Assembly (NCBI GenBank): GCA_963969495.1
Contig: OZ018321.1
Coordinates: 137,318,344 to 137,382,343, forward strand
Origin: Ceratothoa steindachneri
Lineage: Eukaryota > Arthropoda > Malacostraca > Isopoda > Cymothoidae
Direction of reading: 5' to 3'
DNA: 64,000 nt
Position numbers and translations under genes: made by a program. The notes under the pieces are model-generated. The model had not been told where the DNA came from, did no database searches, and saw only the letters and a program-made list of their open reading frames with translations. Within the stretch, counting starts at the first letter, position 1. Every line of letters starts with the position of its first letter. Below, in pieces: positions 44,200 through 55,845 of the stretch.

Positions 44200-44992
44200 A
44201 TGCGGACCACCGTGCCCTCGCCAAGCAGCACAGGCGGCAGCGGCACAGAAAATGTGATATCTGAATGGAAAAGGGATCACTACCATATAGGTCATCGACT
44301 ACTCCCTATCCAATATAAGGCTGTGCATCCGGAGAGCACAAATAGAGCTCGAGACAGGAAAATGAAGCGGTTCTCGAGTAGTGATACGTAAAATTATCCA
44401 AATTTAGGACACCTATCTCCAGCACGTCGATCAGGTCAGCAAGAACTTGACCCCGGGGATTCCATCCAGAGGGAGTGTCTACCGTTTGGATCTCCGAGCA
44501 AGAGATGGGGCCTCGGCAACGGTACCACGACGCAGTGGAAGTCCCCCGCGTCGAATTCAGCTGACGGTGCAATGTACGCGGAAATAACAGTATACCTCCT
44601 ACCCAGGTGCAGCTGCACAGCTACTGCCTGAAATGAGGTATCTAAAGCAAAGAGAAGAACGGAGACTTAATGCAGGATTTAAATCGCGCACCTTCCTTCC
44701 CGGCCCCAATCCCGTGGTGATGGGGTCGCAAAACCCCTATACCACAGGTGGATGGGCAGGATGCACACGCCGAGCATGGTCTTCTGCAAAAAGATTGCTA
44801 ACGGGAAGGGAAGGAGACGAGCCTCCGCAGGTCCTCCCAGTTGGCCCGGAGGCTTCGGCAATTCCAGTGAAGGAATATGCCCTCCAGGCCTAGCTCGGAG
44901 GAGAGGCGGGGGCCCTCTTCGAAGAGCAGATCTTCACGGGAATGGTCGTACGTTCCTCGGAGGCAGAACTTCGGGCGCTGTTGGCTATACAA
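44200..44992 (-). pseudogene. I-clade LINE AP endonuclease
   Basis: LHWNCRSLRANWEDLRRLVS (44992 region) is the N-terminal motif. LHLGRRYTVISAYIAPSAEF, PRPHLLLGDPNGRHSLW (44618-44450) and LADLIDVLEIGVLNLDNFTY then SRTASFSCLELYLCSP give the middle and C-terminal motifs. Frameshifts near 44790 and 44500. Confidence 0.8.
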
Positions 44993-45579
44993 AGCGGTGA
45001 AGGCACTGTCTCATTCCAAGATCTTATTAGGGGAGGTTGGGCTCGCCATGCGAGTCTTTTCCTCCCTTTGCCTCGAAACTTTTCGTGAGCTGGGCGGCTT
45101 CGGAGGCGGATGTCCCTTTTTTGAAAAATCCACAGTCTTTTAATTACCCAGCCCACCACTGGGTGTGGTCGAAGGAGCTAGAAGCTCCTTTAGTGCTGCC
45201 CTCCTTTCGGGGGGCAGCTTTAGGAACCTCGGAAGATGAGTTGACGACCATCTTCAAGGGTGTTGCCTCCTGATAGTCCAGCGACTCGGTGGAGGCGCGC
45301 CACCGTTTCGCCTTACTGGAAACGGTTACGCTGGGGAAAGGGAGGGAAGCTTTATTTTGAGCCGGGGTTGGTAATGTACCCTTTGTGCCGCCAGCTTTAC
45401 CATGGGAGCGTACGGGGTGGATAAGTAGATAGGGCCCGCAGAAAGGTTCTGAATGGCCGCTGACACGACTGTGTTAATAGGCCTGGAGATTCCAGGAGCA
45501 GAGGGTTTATTTCTTAATATTTAGGTATAGGATGTACCAAGCTGCACCGGCCTGCCAGGACCAAGTTTTTAGCCTCGCC

Positions 45580-46330
45580 AAATGAGAGACGATCTTGCTC
45601 CTGAACGCTCAGGATTTCTTTCTCAAGAAGATAACACACCACATTGTTTCGAAAAAGCTGGGTGTGTCTCTCCGCATTTGGCACACTTGGCCACAGACGA
45701 TTTGGACTTATCGTGTGCGGCCTTGGAGAAACTTACACAGACTTCGGGTAACTCCGAATTTTCACTTCGACAGGAGCGATTAGTGTGGTCGAAGGGGTGA
45801 CAGTAATAGCACCTCCGCGGCAGTTGCACGAATGTCTTCACGCTTTAGCGATACCATTCGGCACACACCGACTCAGGGAGCTCGTCACAGCTGAACGTGA
45901 CGAAGAGTGTTAGGGTGGGTCTCGAAGCCCCTCCCTGACTCTCATTACAAGTTCGATCTTGACCGCTTCATGGTCGACCAGCTCTAATGTGATGTTTTCG
46001 ATGGACTAGTCCACGAGTTCCCTAACATAAACTACTCCTTACACGATTTTCATTTCAGAGTGCAGCGTCACACTCACAGACGTGCCAGCAAGTGTCTGTA
46101 GGGCACCAATCATGGCCGCCTCGGAGGCATGCAACGTATTCTTTAAAAGGCTCCTGTCCGAGAAATGGATCATCTTTGGCTCTCTATCAAACACACTAGC
46201 TACAACCCTCCTCTGGTGGATTATGTTGCCCTTAGCCAACATGTTGTCATCAGCTGAGCGAATAGCACGGAAACGTTTAGAGCCAGCGGGCTCTGAATGA
46301 GGGGCCACGACGTATTCAATCGTGGCTCTG
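45580..46330 (-). pseudogene. I-clade LINE ORF1, Gag-like with zinc knuckles
   Basis: SKRFRAIRSADDNMLAKGNI, VFDREPKMIHFSDRSLL and TLAGTSVSVTLHSEMKIV (46308-46039) form the ORF1 core. CYYCHPFDHTNRSC and KCAKCGETHPAFSKQC (45841-45623) are two CCHC-type knuckles. Broken at 46038 and later. ORF1 of this LINE binds its RNA. Confidence 0.7.
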
Positions 46331-47450
46331 CTCTGCGCAGTTCTGGTCTTTGTATGAGACTTCCCACCCGAGGGAGCAACGCGGCCGGACGTAACGATCT
46401 TACCGAAACGGCAGCAATCCCGTCTGTCTCCACGGCCCTCTCCTTGTCAGGCCTCGGGGTTTCGAGCCGTCTGAGGAGTAGCTTAAATAGTGGCAGACAC
46501 TGCTTCTGTATTTAGCACTGAGCCCGGGTTTGACCCCATGGAAGATCCTACCATCTGAGGCGGGGTCACCTCAGGGACCATGGCCATCTCAGGGGTCTTC
46601 TCCATGTGGTCACCCCCCCCCCCATCCCCCGAGACATTACAAAGACCATTCGAAGAACCTTTTTTACCTTATGCCGGCCAACCAGCATCTGTCGACAAAG
46701 AGAGGGGGACATGTACAGTGATCCCCTGTAGGTTCTTAGCGCATGAGTGTAGGTTGTTAGGGGGCAAGTACCAACGGGCCCTGCCATTCCTTGCCCCATT
46801 GAGGGGGTTGGCCTTCTTGACACGCTCCACCTGGAGTGGTCAATTTTCAGCCGCCTGCGTGCTTTCTTGGCAGTCCCTTGTGATAAAAAGGTGGGACTGC
46901 CACTGGAAAGAGGGAGGCACCCAAGGGCACCTCCAGAGAAGGGGATGAGGGTGAGTCCCTTACACCTGTAGGAAAAGGAGAGGAGTAATCCTGCATTTTA
47001 TTAGGGGAGCTGCCCGAGGGCCGCTCCGACGATGGTCGAGGGAAAGATAAGGGAGTATTTTTATTAAATTCATCATTGGATACGGTGAACCCTTTTTTAG
47101 CACAGGACACAAACGCCTACCACCTCACGCAGTAGCCGCTCTGCGACACTCCTAACGGAGTGGCTGGCTACAAGCCGGACCTCAGGTGGGAGGGAACGTT
47201 GTCTCCTCCTCCCTCAGCCACGACCCGGGATATTTGGTTGAAAGGAAGCTTGTTGGCGTCTACCTTGTGAAATTAGAAGCCGACCAGAGAAAGTTGTGGG
47301 AGAGCTTGTAGGGGAAGGGAGGAAGTAGGCTGTCAGAATGAAGGAGAAGAGGCTAAACTGGGGTTTGAGATGGCACCGAGTCCCGTCAGCACGGCCCAGG
47401 AAAGCAAATTGCCACGTCACTTACGGGGTTAAATAATAAGAGATAAGTTC
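46331..47450 (-). other. 5' UTR and ORF1 start of the I-clade LINE
   Basis: Shares blocks with 60600-62160 in the same order (for example GAGGCTGACCAGAGAAAGTT on the plus strand at 61990, with a close match at 47278). The Ser/Pro-rich minus frames here are poorly conserved. Confidence 0.55.
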
Positions 47451-47639
47451 TCTTCTGATAACTGATAGAGAGTATATAACTGGGAATATCGTTTAGCTGT
47501 CCTTAGAAACCGCCAATAATTCTTAAATCCCAAATATTTGCATAAATAAGGGCATAAGACCTGTTTCCCTTCAATTAAACTAAAGTATAGGTGTAGCTTT
47601 TCGTTAAATATATATTTGACTACCAGATTTTGGATAAAT

Positions 47640-48045
47640 AAAGTCTCTGGATCTACCAGCTTCGATCCTTGAGCATTATAGCAGAAATGCAGCGTCTCTA
47701 TGACTTCCTCCAGTGGTCTCCCGAACTCTAAAAACCTCGCCTCTTAGAGGATCTTCTTAATTGTCTCCTTAAAAACAAGGAAATAATCGCTCTTTCTGGA
47801 GATACTTTGGGACGCACTTATTTAGTTCCTTTTAAAATTCATTTGGAACCAGGTGCCGAATCAATATACATTTAATCCTATCGTATTCTCCATTCAAAAT
47901 TAGAAATCGTAGACGAACATGTTAAAAATCTGCTGAGACAGGAAATCCTTCAGTCCTCGGTCATTCCTTGCTCAGTCCTATGAAAATGAGCTCTAAGAAA
48001 ACTGATGGCATGCGACTATGTCTCATCTTCCGGAAACGAAGCTAG
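47640..48045 (+). pseudogene. Ty3/gypsy reverse transcriptase N-terminal fragment
   Basis: ALSGDTLGRTYLVPFKIHLE, PGAESIYI, YRILHSKLEIVDEHVKNLLR and QEILQSSVIP match the start of gypsy RT. It stops by about 48045. It is likely the continuation of the protease piece at 41764. Confidence 0.7.
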
Positions 48046-48254
48046 GAAGTATTCAGAAGGTAATCTATCCTTAATTTTTGCCTTTTTCTACCTAATCTTC
48101 TAAACTTTGTTCACACCCTATAAGCAACATAACTCAACCACCACAGCACTCAGAACCACTCTAATTTAGGGTTAGTTAACTCCGGAAGGATGCCTCTTTA
48201 GGAAGCGCGATAAAGGGGATGTCCTTAGGACCACGAGCCGAAAATTTAGTGTAG
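48046..48254. other. spacer, no gene
   Basis: No coding similarity seen between the gypsy RT scrap and the following ORF1. Confidence 0.35.
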
Positions 48255-49440
48255 GTGCCTAATAATACTAGGTCTACTTATATAGAGGGAGCGAGGAGTG
48301 TTTCTATAATATATAGGGATATAGGGACATATAGCTGTATCGAAAGAAAGAAAAGAACTGTAATGACGCAATCTCTTTCAAGAGGCACGGAAGGCGAACA
48401 ACAAATATTGATTGAGGACAACTTAAAAAAACAAAAACTGAGCAACATAGGCGGTCAGTATGGACAAGAAAATGGCGGGAACGCCTCCAGCCCAGGGGAA
48501 AGCTAGTAGACTCGAATGCTTCCATGTACCCTTAAGGACTCACGAGAAAAAGAACAAATCCTAAAGAGGAAATCTCATCGAAACGTTATATGAAAATCTT
48601 AAAGTTGCTCTGATCAGTAACTGGGCGTATCGAATAGATATTGTGCAATCTGCCACGCAAAGCGCTATTTAGAAACATTAGTTTTAGCAGACGGAGTAGA
48701 GACACTAAAAACAATCAGTCTTGAACCCAGAATTAGAGCTCAAATTTCAGCCACAGGAGCCTCATATGTAGAAAAATAAAATATGGGTAGGCTCACACAC
48801 GAATAAGAATATAATACAAATTGAATAAAATAACCCATGAATTGAGATTAACGGTTATAAAATTTGGGAACCAAACGCATGTTTTCATAATAGTGTGCAC
48901 CAAGAGAGAAATGGTGAACAAAATCTGCCTGAACGGCATGATTTTGTTTAGCATGAGGATCCCAGCAGAAAATATGGAAAGAAAGAGGCACACCAACATA
49001 CAGATGTATTTCAACTGTTATAAGATGAAGGAAAACACGACGAAAAATTGTACCAAGACATAACAAAGCTGCTCTGAGTACGGCCAAACGAGGCAATTTT
49101 GGAAGAATCGTGCTCTACCGACAGAAAAGAAGTGCCTTAATTGCGGCGGGCCACACTCTAAAATCGCAATGGCTTGCCCAGAGAGGAAAGATATAATTTT
49201 CAGGAAAGAAAATGAAAAGAGAAACAAAACCGCAAAAAGAAAAACTTAACCTACGCAGGAGTGAGCAAAGAGACAGTAATACAGATGAGAGAGACCAAAA
49301 CTCATCTCACTAGTACTAAATGAGTCTTCAATTGAACTTTTTACGTGCATATTATATGCACGCGTAATGGACATAGTTTATAGATATAGGGCCATCGTGG
49401 TATCTACCTAGATAGATACTTCACAACAAACCTATATTTA
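48255..49440 (+). pseudogene. Gag-like ORF1 of the A/B LINE family, copy D
   Basis: Zinc-knuckle remnants YFNCYKMKENTTKNCTKT (49009-49060) and KKCLNCGGPHSKIAMACPER (near 49128-49190) match ORF1 of copies A, B and F. LFTCILYARVMDIV at about 49340 matches LTCIMYAHVTNL of copy A. Upstream matches are faint. No ORF2 follows directly. Confidence 0.65.
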
Positions 49441-49968
49441 TAGGTTTTTGAGGAGAGTTAATGAATCGAACAAAGCTCGAGCGGCTGAGCTTAGGGCGAA
49501 GTTAGGCTTAATGGCTGACCACGAAATCGTTAAGGAATGGATGGAATACAACGAGGATAGAACAAAATATATATTATTATAGATTAACAAGAATGAAACA
49601 TAGTTTAAATATAATGATTGAATTTGAATATAATTATGCAAAAATGAACATGAGTTTAATACTGAATTTTCGTCGTGAATAAGCTTGGTGTAAAGTAAAT
49701 AGGTAACAAGGTAAATAGGTAGCAATTAGTGTGTATGGGAGTCTTTACGATAGGAATGACGAAACAAGAATGAAGTATATTTGTGTTCAATTTGGAACAG
49801 CTGAAAGCGTGTTAGTTTTTGTGTTTGACTAAAGGAAGTGTTGCCATAAAAATGTATCTTTACCACGATTTTTGGATGTAATTATTTATACACAAATATA
49901 TTGAAAATACATATACATCAACTTTGAGATTTATGATTGATAAATTAATATAGCATTATTTGAGATGA
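49441..49968. other. AT-rich, one short charged frame
   Basis: A 45-codon plus frame near 49443-49582 (NKARAAELRAKLGLMADHEI) resembles nothing I know and has no upstream start context. Otherwise nothing. Confidence 0.35.
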
Positions 49969-50230
49969 TTACAGTGGTCTGCGTTGTTTTCAAGGTCAAA
50001 TATATAATACCTGATTTTAGTTCAGTTTTTTGAACTGAATCTGAAAATCATGTTCATTTTACCCAATCAGGTCAGGTTTTAGAAATATGAGCACATCCTC
50101 AAAACTCCTATATTTCCAAATATTTGTTGTGAATGAAACACGTAATAAGAAATATTGAACCGATTTACTCACAGAAGGTTTACAGAATATTTTTAATACA
50201 TAGCATGAATAGTACAATGCACAAAATAAG

Positions 50231-52735
50231 CTAATCATGGATGAATGGTCTCTTTCGTGACCTCTGATTGTGCCGAGCAGACACCACATCTCTCTTAAGG
50301 CACCAACAGTAGTAAGCCAGAAAGTTTACATCCCATTGGACTTGATAGCGTTCCTCCATGACACAGATGTCTTGGTGAAAGCGCCCACCCTGTTCTTCAC
50401 TGAAGTCTCCGCAATTTTCGGGAAAATAGTCCAGATGGAACCAAAGAAAGGGCATTTTCACTGACATACGCGCACCAAGTTTGCGGAAATTCTCCATTAA
50501 GTCATCAACCATCTTCTGGTACTGAGGACTTCTGCGGTTACCTAAGAAGTTTGCCATGACTAACTTAAGGGACAGCCAGGCAGAGAGTTCAGTAGGATTT
50601 AAAGAATCATCAAAACTAGAGTCTTTAATGAGTTCTCTTATCTTAGGACCATCAAATATACTTGCCTTAAGCTTCTCCATGCTGATTCGTTTGAACTTGT
50701 GGTGGAGGAAAGCAAATCGTCCACCTTCCCTGTCCACTGCTTTTACAAAGTTCTTCATTAAGCCGAGTTTGATGTGTAGGGGTGGAAGTAACACCTTGCT
50801 CAGTTCAACCATAGAGTGGGGCAGAACATTGTGTGATCCAGGTTCAAATCCTTGTCTTGATGGCCACTCTTGTCTAACAATGCTGGTCGTTAGCCCGACT
50901 ATCCCCCAAGCACAAAAAGCATGGATACTTTGTGTACCTACATTGAAGTCCTAGGATAAATCCAACAACTTTAAGATCTCCACAAATCAACCATTTACGA
51001 GGGGCGGTCAATAAGTTTTGCAATTTGGATATAAGAAAACGAGATATGAGGAAAAGTGTTTTATTATTTTTCAATATAACTACCCTTGACTTCAATGCAC
51101 TTGCGCCACTTGTCCCTGAGGCTTAGAATTCCCGACAACCAGAAATCTCCCGACTGCTGTTCAATCCACTCCTCGACGGCGAGCTGAACATCTTCATCGT
51201 CCCCAAACCGGCGTCCATGCAGTGCAGCCTTGAGCTGGCGAAATAAAAAGTAGTCGCTAGGGGCCAGATCTGGACAGTAGGGGAGATGGTTGAGCTCCTC
51301 GGATCCGCCCTCGCGCAAGGCAGCTTGTGCAACTCTAGCCTTGTGGACTTTGGCGACGTTAAGGTTGATCATGGGGCGTGAGGTTTCTAGGGACCCAACC
51401 AGCAGAGACTTTGGTCATGGCCTTATTGTCGTGGATGATGTTGATAACACTTCCATGTGATATTCTAGTTTCTCACTCGAAAACTTTGACCTTCACCTTT
51501 CGATTTTCAAGGATCATCCTCTCTACACGGGTCACATTGTCCTCGTTTGTCACGTCTGACGGGCGTCCTGGACGAGGGTCATCTTCAGTGGAATCACGAC
51601 CATGGCGGAACTCCGTATTCCAGCAAAGGAACGGTGTTGGTGTACACTTCAACCATGCGTTCATGGATCTCTTTGGCATTCTTTCCTTCCCCTGTCAAAA
51701 ATTTGATCACTGCGCGGTTCTCGACCTTCTCCCCTGTGGAAAAATTTGTGACTGACGATCTGCGATCAGCTACTGCTTCCTCTGTTTTGCCCTACCGATT
51801 CGCGAAACCTATTGACCGCCCCTCGTATGTTCCTGATAATTGAGAGCATACAAAAGGCGTTTCATGCTGTTGTGGGATTCTTTCATATCAGCCGAGTTTC
51901 CAACAGGGATTGATGAAACCTTATTTCCGTTATTTAGAAAAACTGCTTTGAGACTTCTGTAAGACGAGTCCATAAAAAGTCTCCATTCCATGGCAACATA
52001 CTTCATAACCATTAATTTCATCAGTTCAGCAATATTGTTACAGTAGATCAGTGAAGACGCTTCATCGAACATAAAAAATTTTCTGAATTCGCTCTCGCGT
52101 TCCCGATACCAAAAGCACGTTGTTCCTGGGGCAAGAAGATGTTTCTCTCGAAGACAAGAACACAGCAGCTGGACAGACTCCTTAGATAGGTTCAGGTCTC
52201 GTGTCAAGTCGTTGAGTTTGGCTTGGGTCAATGGCACCGATCGGTCGTCCTTTTCTGGCTCATATGCACCACTCTCACCTGTATCAGTCATGTCAGTAGA
52301 TTCGGAATCAGAACTAGATTCCATGATGACATCCGACCCAGGAACAGGAACATCTGGTCCATGGGGGACTGGTTTTATGGCAGAAGAAACATCAGGGTAT
52401 TGAACATGGTGCTAGTTCTTGCAATTAATGCCTTTTAAATTTGTCATTCAGAAGTAGCAGTCGGTAACGTGATCTTTTCCTTCCCTCCACACCATTGGGC
52501 CCCTAAATGGTATACTCTTTATTTACCTATTCCTCTAATCCCATAAGTTCTCCACACATGTTTTGCAGCAGATATGGTTAGCAAATGCCTTATCCTAGTC
52601 CACTAGCTTGACTTCAAAATAAGCGTAATAAGCCTTCTTGACAAAATCCGTGATTTTCGCTTGACGGTCAGGAAGAACCACGTTTCCGCAGATGAAACAA
52701 AATTTGTTAGGATGGTTCTTACACTTCCGATCCAT
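50231..52735 (-). pseudogene. uncharacterised arthropod multi-copy protein, intronless copy
   Basis: Same family as 2796-5170. ATG at 52735 opens MDRKCKNHPNKFCFICGNVV, followed by YFEVKLVD, HICCKTC, MVWREGKDHVTDCYF and MTNLKGIN. Acidic linker (SSSDSESTDMTDTGE), then LNDLTRDLNLSKESVQLL, WRLFMDSSYRSLKAVFLNNG, MKRLLYALNYQEH, the mariner, KWLICGDLKVVGFILGLQ, RYTKYPCFLCLGDSRA, VLLPPLHIKLGLMKNFVKA, FHLDYFPENCGDFSEEQGGR and FLAYYCWCLKRD. Both intron positions of copy 1 (after NLK/G and after GDLK) are seamlessly joined here. Six or more in-frame stops (for example before DKAFANH and in CYF*MTN) show it is dead. Confidence 0.8.
50998..51825 (-). mobile_element. mariner, internally deleted (copy 2)
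   Basis: Ends CGAGGGGCGGTCAATA on both sides in inverted orientation; TA at 50996-50997 and 51826-51827. At 828 bp it is shorter than copy 1. Removing it with one TA restores the host gene frame as QEHKWLICGDLK. Transposase remnants: FRHGRDSTEDDPRPGRPSDV, WVPRNLTPHDQ, VHKARVAQAALRE, PDLAPSDYFLFRQL and CIEVKGSYIEK. Confidence 0.93.
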
Positions 52736-52913
52736 CGTACTGCACAACTAGACCTGAAAAGAGAAACCCAATAACTCGATATAGGTGTCAATTGGAAGTG
52801 TTGACAATAGTAACAAAAATGAAAATCAAAGAGTAAATTCATTGAGCTAAAGTGAAATAACTAAAATAAAGTGACAAGAAAAAATGGAGTGATGAAAACC
52901 AGAGTGAAATAAG

Positions 52914-53115
52914 AACAAGGTCAACAGACCTAAGTCGCGTGGTCTCAATTGTTTCAATAATTTTGAAAAAAACAACAAAACAAACGTATTATCGATTAAC
53001 AAAAATATCATCTGACCTTACAACCTTCAAAACTTTCAAAAACTCTTTGAAAAGTAAAATGGTTACCATCAGACCGACATAGAAACTTATAGATTCTCGT
53101 GCACGCGAATAAAAA
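52914..53115 (+). repeat. dispersed ~200-bp repeat, copy 1
   Basis: GGTCAACAGACCTAAGTCGC, CAATAATTTTGAAAAA, ATCATCTGACCTTAC and AACTTTCAAAAACTC recur in order at 58312-58530, with about 85-90% identity by eye. Non-coding; nature unknown. Confidence 0.8.
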
Positions 53116-53879
53116 TAAGTGAACTAAGTGAATAAAGTGGAAGGACTAAAGCCTACGAAAACAGAAACAGAAACAGAAACAATACATGTAAACGACGCAT
53201 TCAGTCCCAAAACCTAAGACATAAAAATAGAGTGTTCGGAAATAAGTCGACACAAGTATTGAGACGACGACATGAATGATGCAGTACGAACTAAATGGAA
53301 GAAGAATAAAAGCGAACAGAGATAAAGTAAAGCAACTAAATGGGAGGAAGAAATGGAATGGAACTAGCTAAAAAAATATTGTGGTTCGGATTCCACGTTA
53401 ATCAGTAGCCTTCTCCCTATAAATATTGGAATTATTCCATTCTATCGTCATCTCTCCCACTACGATTAAGAAGTAGAACTTAGATCAATTTTGTATGTCA
53501 TGCTATACTTTCCTTTTCGATCCTCTTTCATTTCTTTCTTCTCCTTTCTGGCATCCTCAGCCGCCGCCAAGCCTTCTTTCTCCCTCTGGCCGCCGATGGT
53601 CGCCTCACTTCCTACTCATGCAAGGGATGGTAAGGGGTGAGCCAACGACCGTATCATCTATTTCCTCCATATCTGTTGTCTCCCTGGGAGAGGTGTTGGT
53701 AAAGGAGGCATGTGTCCTGGACAACAACGTACGCAGAGGATGCAAGAGTCACGGATATAATGAATGATAATGATACCATAAAGTCCCTTGGAATCTGAAG
53801 TGAATCAAATTTTTAAATGATCCGTATATATAGTTAAAACTGCAAGAAGAAAGATCACAGAGTTAGTTCTTGGTCATGA
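53116..53879. other. no gene recognised
   Basis: A-rich then pyrimidine-rich sequence. The 21 bp at 53381-53401 are the inverse of 24112-24132. Confidence 0.4.
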
Positions 53880-54800
53880 GGGCCCGAACAACAACGGATA
53901 AGTACGTCGCCAATAATAAACTCTGTATTGAATGCCAAATACCTCAATAATGCGAGATCTACCTGGATAGAGACAAAAGACTTAAGGAACATAAACTTTT
54001 ATCCGTCCAAGGAGATATTTTCAACGCTCTCGCAAAACATGTAAGGGATGCAAACCACTTTATCGATTAGGGGAATTTTGAGGATGGTGGCTGCCATCTT
54101 TAATTCCATGAGAAGGAATGTGACAGAAGCTGCATTCATTGCGTCCACTGAGTGCGTAATGTAGCTGCACTTTATTGGTCCCTAAAATCCTACACAATTA
54201 CCTCGCCGACAGAGAAGCAGTAATTGCATTATTTTAATTTTACATTGGGAATAATTTGGATCTCCAATTGGAATTGCCTCAAGGTGGGTGCCTAAGCCAT
54301 ACCCTCTTTACGATTTTCACCATTGAAGTTCCGTTACCGGAGCTCCCTCGGATTTTCAAAGTGTAGAATGCCGACATTACACAGAATGTGACAAGAAAGA
54401 CCATTTCTGAGAGAATGATGCTGAGAGCAATTGTCTTAAGGATGGTAGGATCTCGAGGTTCGAAGAAAAATATAAATTACAGACTAACCAAGCGAAGTTT
54501 ACCACTATCATAGTTGGCAGACACAGAATAAGACTTCACAGACTAAAAGGTACGATCGTGCTCTACTCCCCAAAGGTCAACTTCTTAGGTTTAGGATTGC
54601 CAAATTCGGCAAAGAAGCCACATATCTTCTAAAATTTGCGTCGCAAGCCTGTACATGGAAAAACTCTACAGATTTAGTAACTATAGCAATCAGAATTTTA
54701 AAAAAGCTTTACATGACTCTAGTAAGTACCAAGTTGCTATATCCACACATGGATATAAGGGATTTGACTTGCTTGGGGCAAATATAATGCTAAAATGATA
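53880..54800 (+). pseudogene. LINE reverse transcriptase remnant (A/B family-like)
   Basis: Across frames: NYLADREAVIALF, NNLDLQLELPQGGCLSHTLF, TIFTIEVPLPELP and NADITQNVTRKT, that is the PQGGCLSP block followed by the catalytic box, here NADI in place of FADDI. Then VNFLGLGLPNSAKK and a thumb scrap to about 54780. It is closest to the A/B LINE family (PQG[SG]CLSP, ADDITQIV). Confidence 0.65.
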
Positions 54801-55845
54801 TTTTCTAGAGTCTAGCAAGTATCAGCATACTACATATTTGAAACAATAAAATACAGAAATTAATGTAATATCGTCATGGTAAACCAATGTGACATGAGCA
54901 AACAACGTTATAAATGAGAGAAAATGATTCCTGATATAACTGACAGAATATTAATGTGGTGATGAAAAGAGTGCTATTATCATATTGAGCATACTAGAAA
55001 TATACAAGAAACATGAAAAAATAATGTGAAAACACTTTTAGCTGCGTAGCGTTATTACATATACCTGCGCGGCATCCTTTTTGTCGTGGCTACAACTGGC
55101 ATTAAACTGTATGTCAGAACGACATATATGCTTTCGTTTGGATTCACCTCCAAACCAAATTGGTCATTGATTGCTCGAAAGTGATTCCAAGCACGTTATG
55201 AAAACAAATATGGATTTATTCACTTTGATAGTAGCGCCAATGAGAATTAATTTGATAATTATTGTAGTGAATTTGTTTGTTTCAATTTAAGCACTGTGAA
55301 AGCAGTGTAATTACACTTTTAGGATGGGTATTTATGGCTTAAAACACAGGGCACAGGCTATAGGACACTTTCTTATGAACCTAATCTACTCTTCTCAGAC
55401 TGTGGAAGGTAGTGACTCTTGCATTGGAATGTTCAATCATCGTCACGCTTACCGTAGAGGACTACACTGAGTCACAATGTCCACAATGAAAGGGATAGTT
55501 ACTTCATCTACTTCTTTGAGAGTGTTCCGAAAAGTATCTTAGCGTCATATAAATATTTCTACTTTAATTGGATAAAGAACAAAAGAATAAATAAAAAAAT
55601 TGAAACCCTGTTAGTTACTATAAAAGACCCCATAGTTCCACTTTACACTGATTTAAGAACTGATGAAAGTTGAAAATACATTATATACCACTCTTCCTAG
55701 ATTTCGATATTTAACATACTGGGCTTTGCAAGGGTTCTGTTACACGCATACTCGGTTTTTTAATCTTTCGAAAGGTTTAGGCGTTTGATAGAACAAGTTG
55801 CTTAAAACAAACTTAAATTTTGACTTTTCAAATACGTGTCATTAA
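54801..55845. other. no gene recognised
   Basis: AT-rich with no coding similarity or obvious repeat. Confidence 0.4.

Larger units (their letters stand above)
42480..47450 (-). mobile_element. I-clade LINE (with RNase H), copy 1
   Basis: On the minus strand from about 47440: 5' UTR, Gag-like ORF1 (to about 45580), AP endonuclease (44992-44306), a deletion removing most of RT, the RT thumb region and RNase H (43470-43090). It separates gypsy protease (41764-42430) from gypsy RT (47640-48045), so it probably inserted into that gypsy copy. The 5' UTR and ORF1 start match those of the copy at 60456-62170. Confidence 0.8.
49972..52800 (-). mobile_element. DNA element with TTA flank carrying the uncharacterised gene (copy 2)
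   Basis: The left end CAGTGGTCTGCG (49972) directly follows TTA (49969-49971) and matches the inverted end of the 2487-5389 element. The gene lies on the minus strand, so this is its 3' end. A mariner (50998-51825) splits the gene. I could not find the 5' terminal repeat upstream of 52735, so the right boundary is approximate. Confidence 0.7.

Noticed and set aside
47450..48300. Matched head-to-head LINE pair as a recurrent composite element (with 62170-62240)
   Set aside because: The flanks between the I-clade 5' end and the A/B-family ORF1 differ at the two places, so the arrangement is probably coincidence.
50231..52735. Copy 2 of the unknown gene as a simple processed retrocopy
   Set aside because: Although intronless, it keeps the element's 3' terminal repeat and TTA flank beyond the gene, which a poly-A mRNA copy would not carry.
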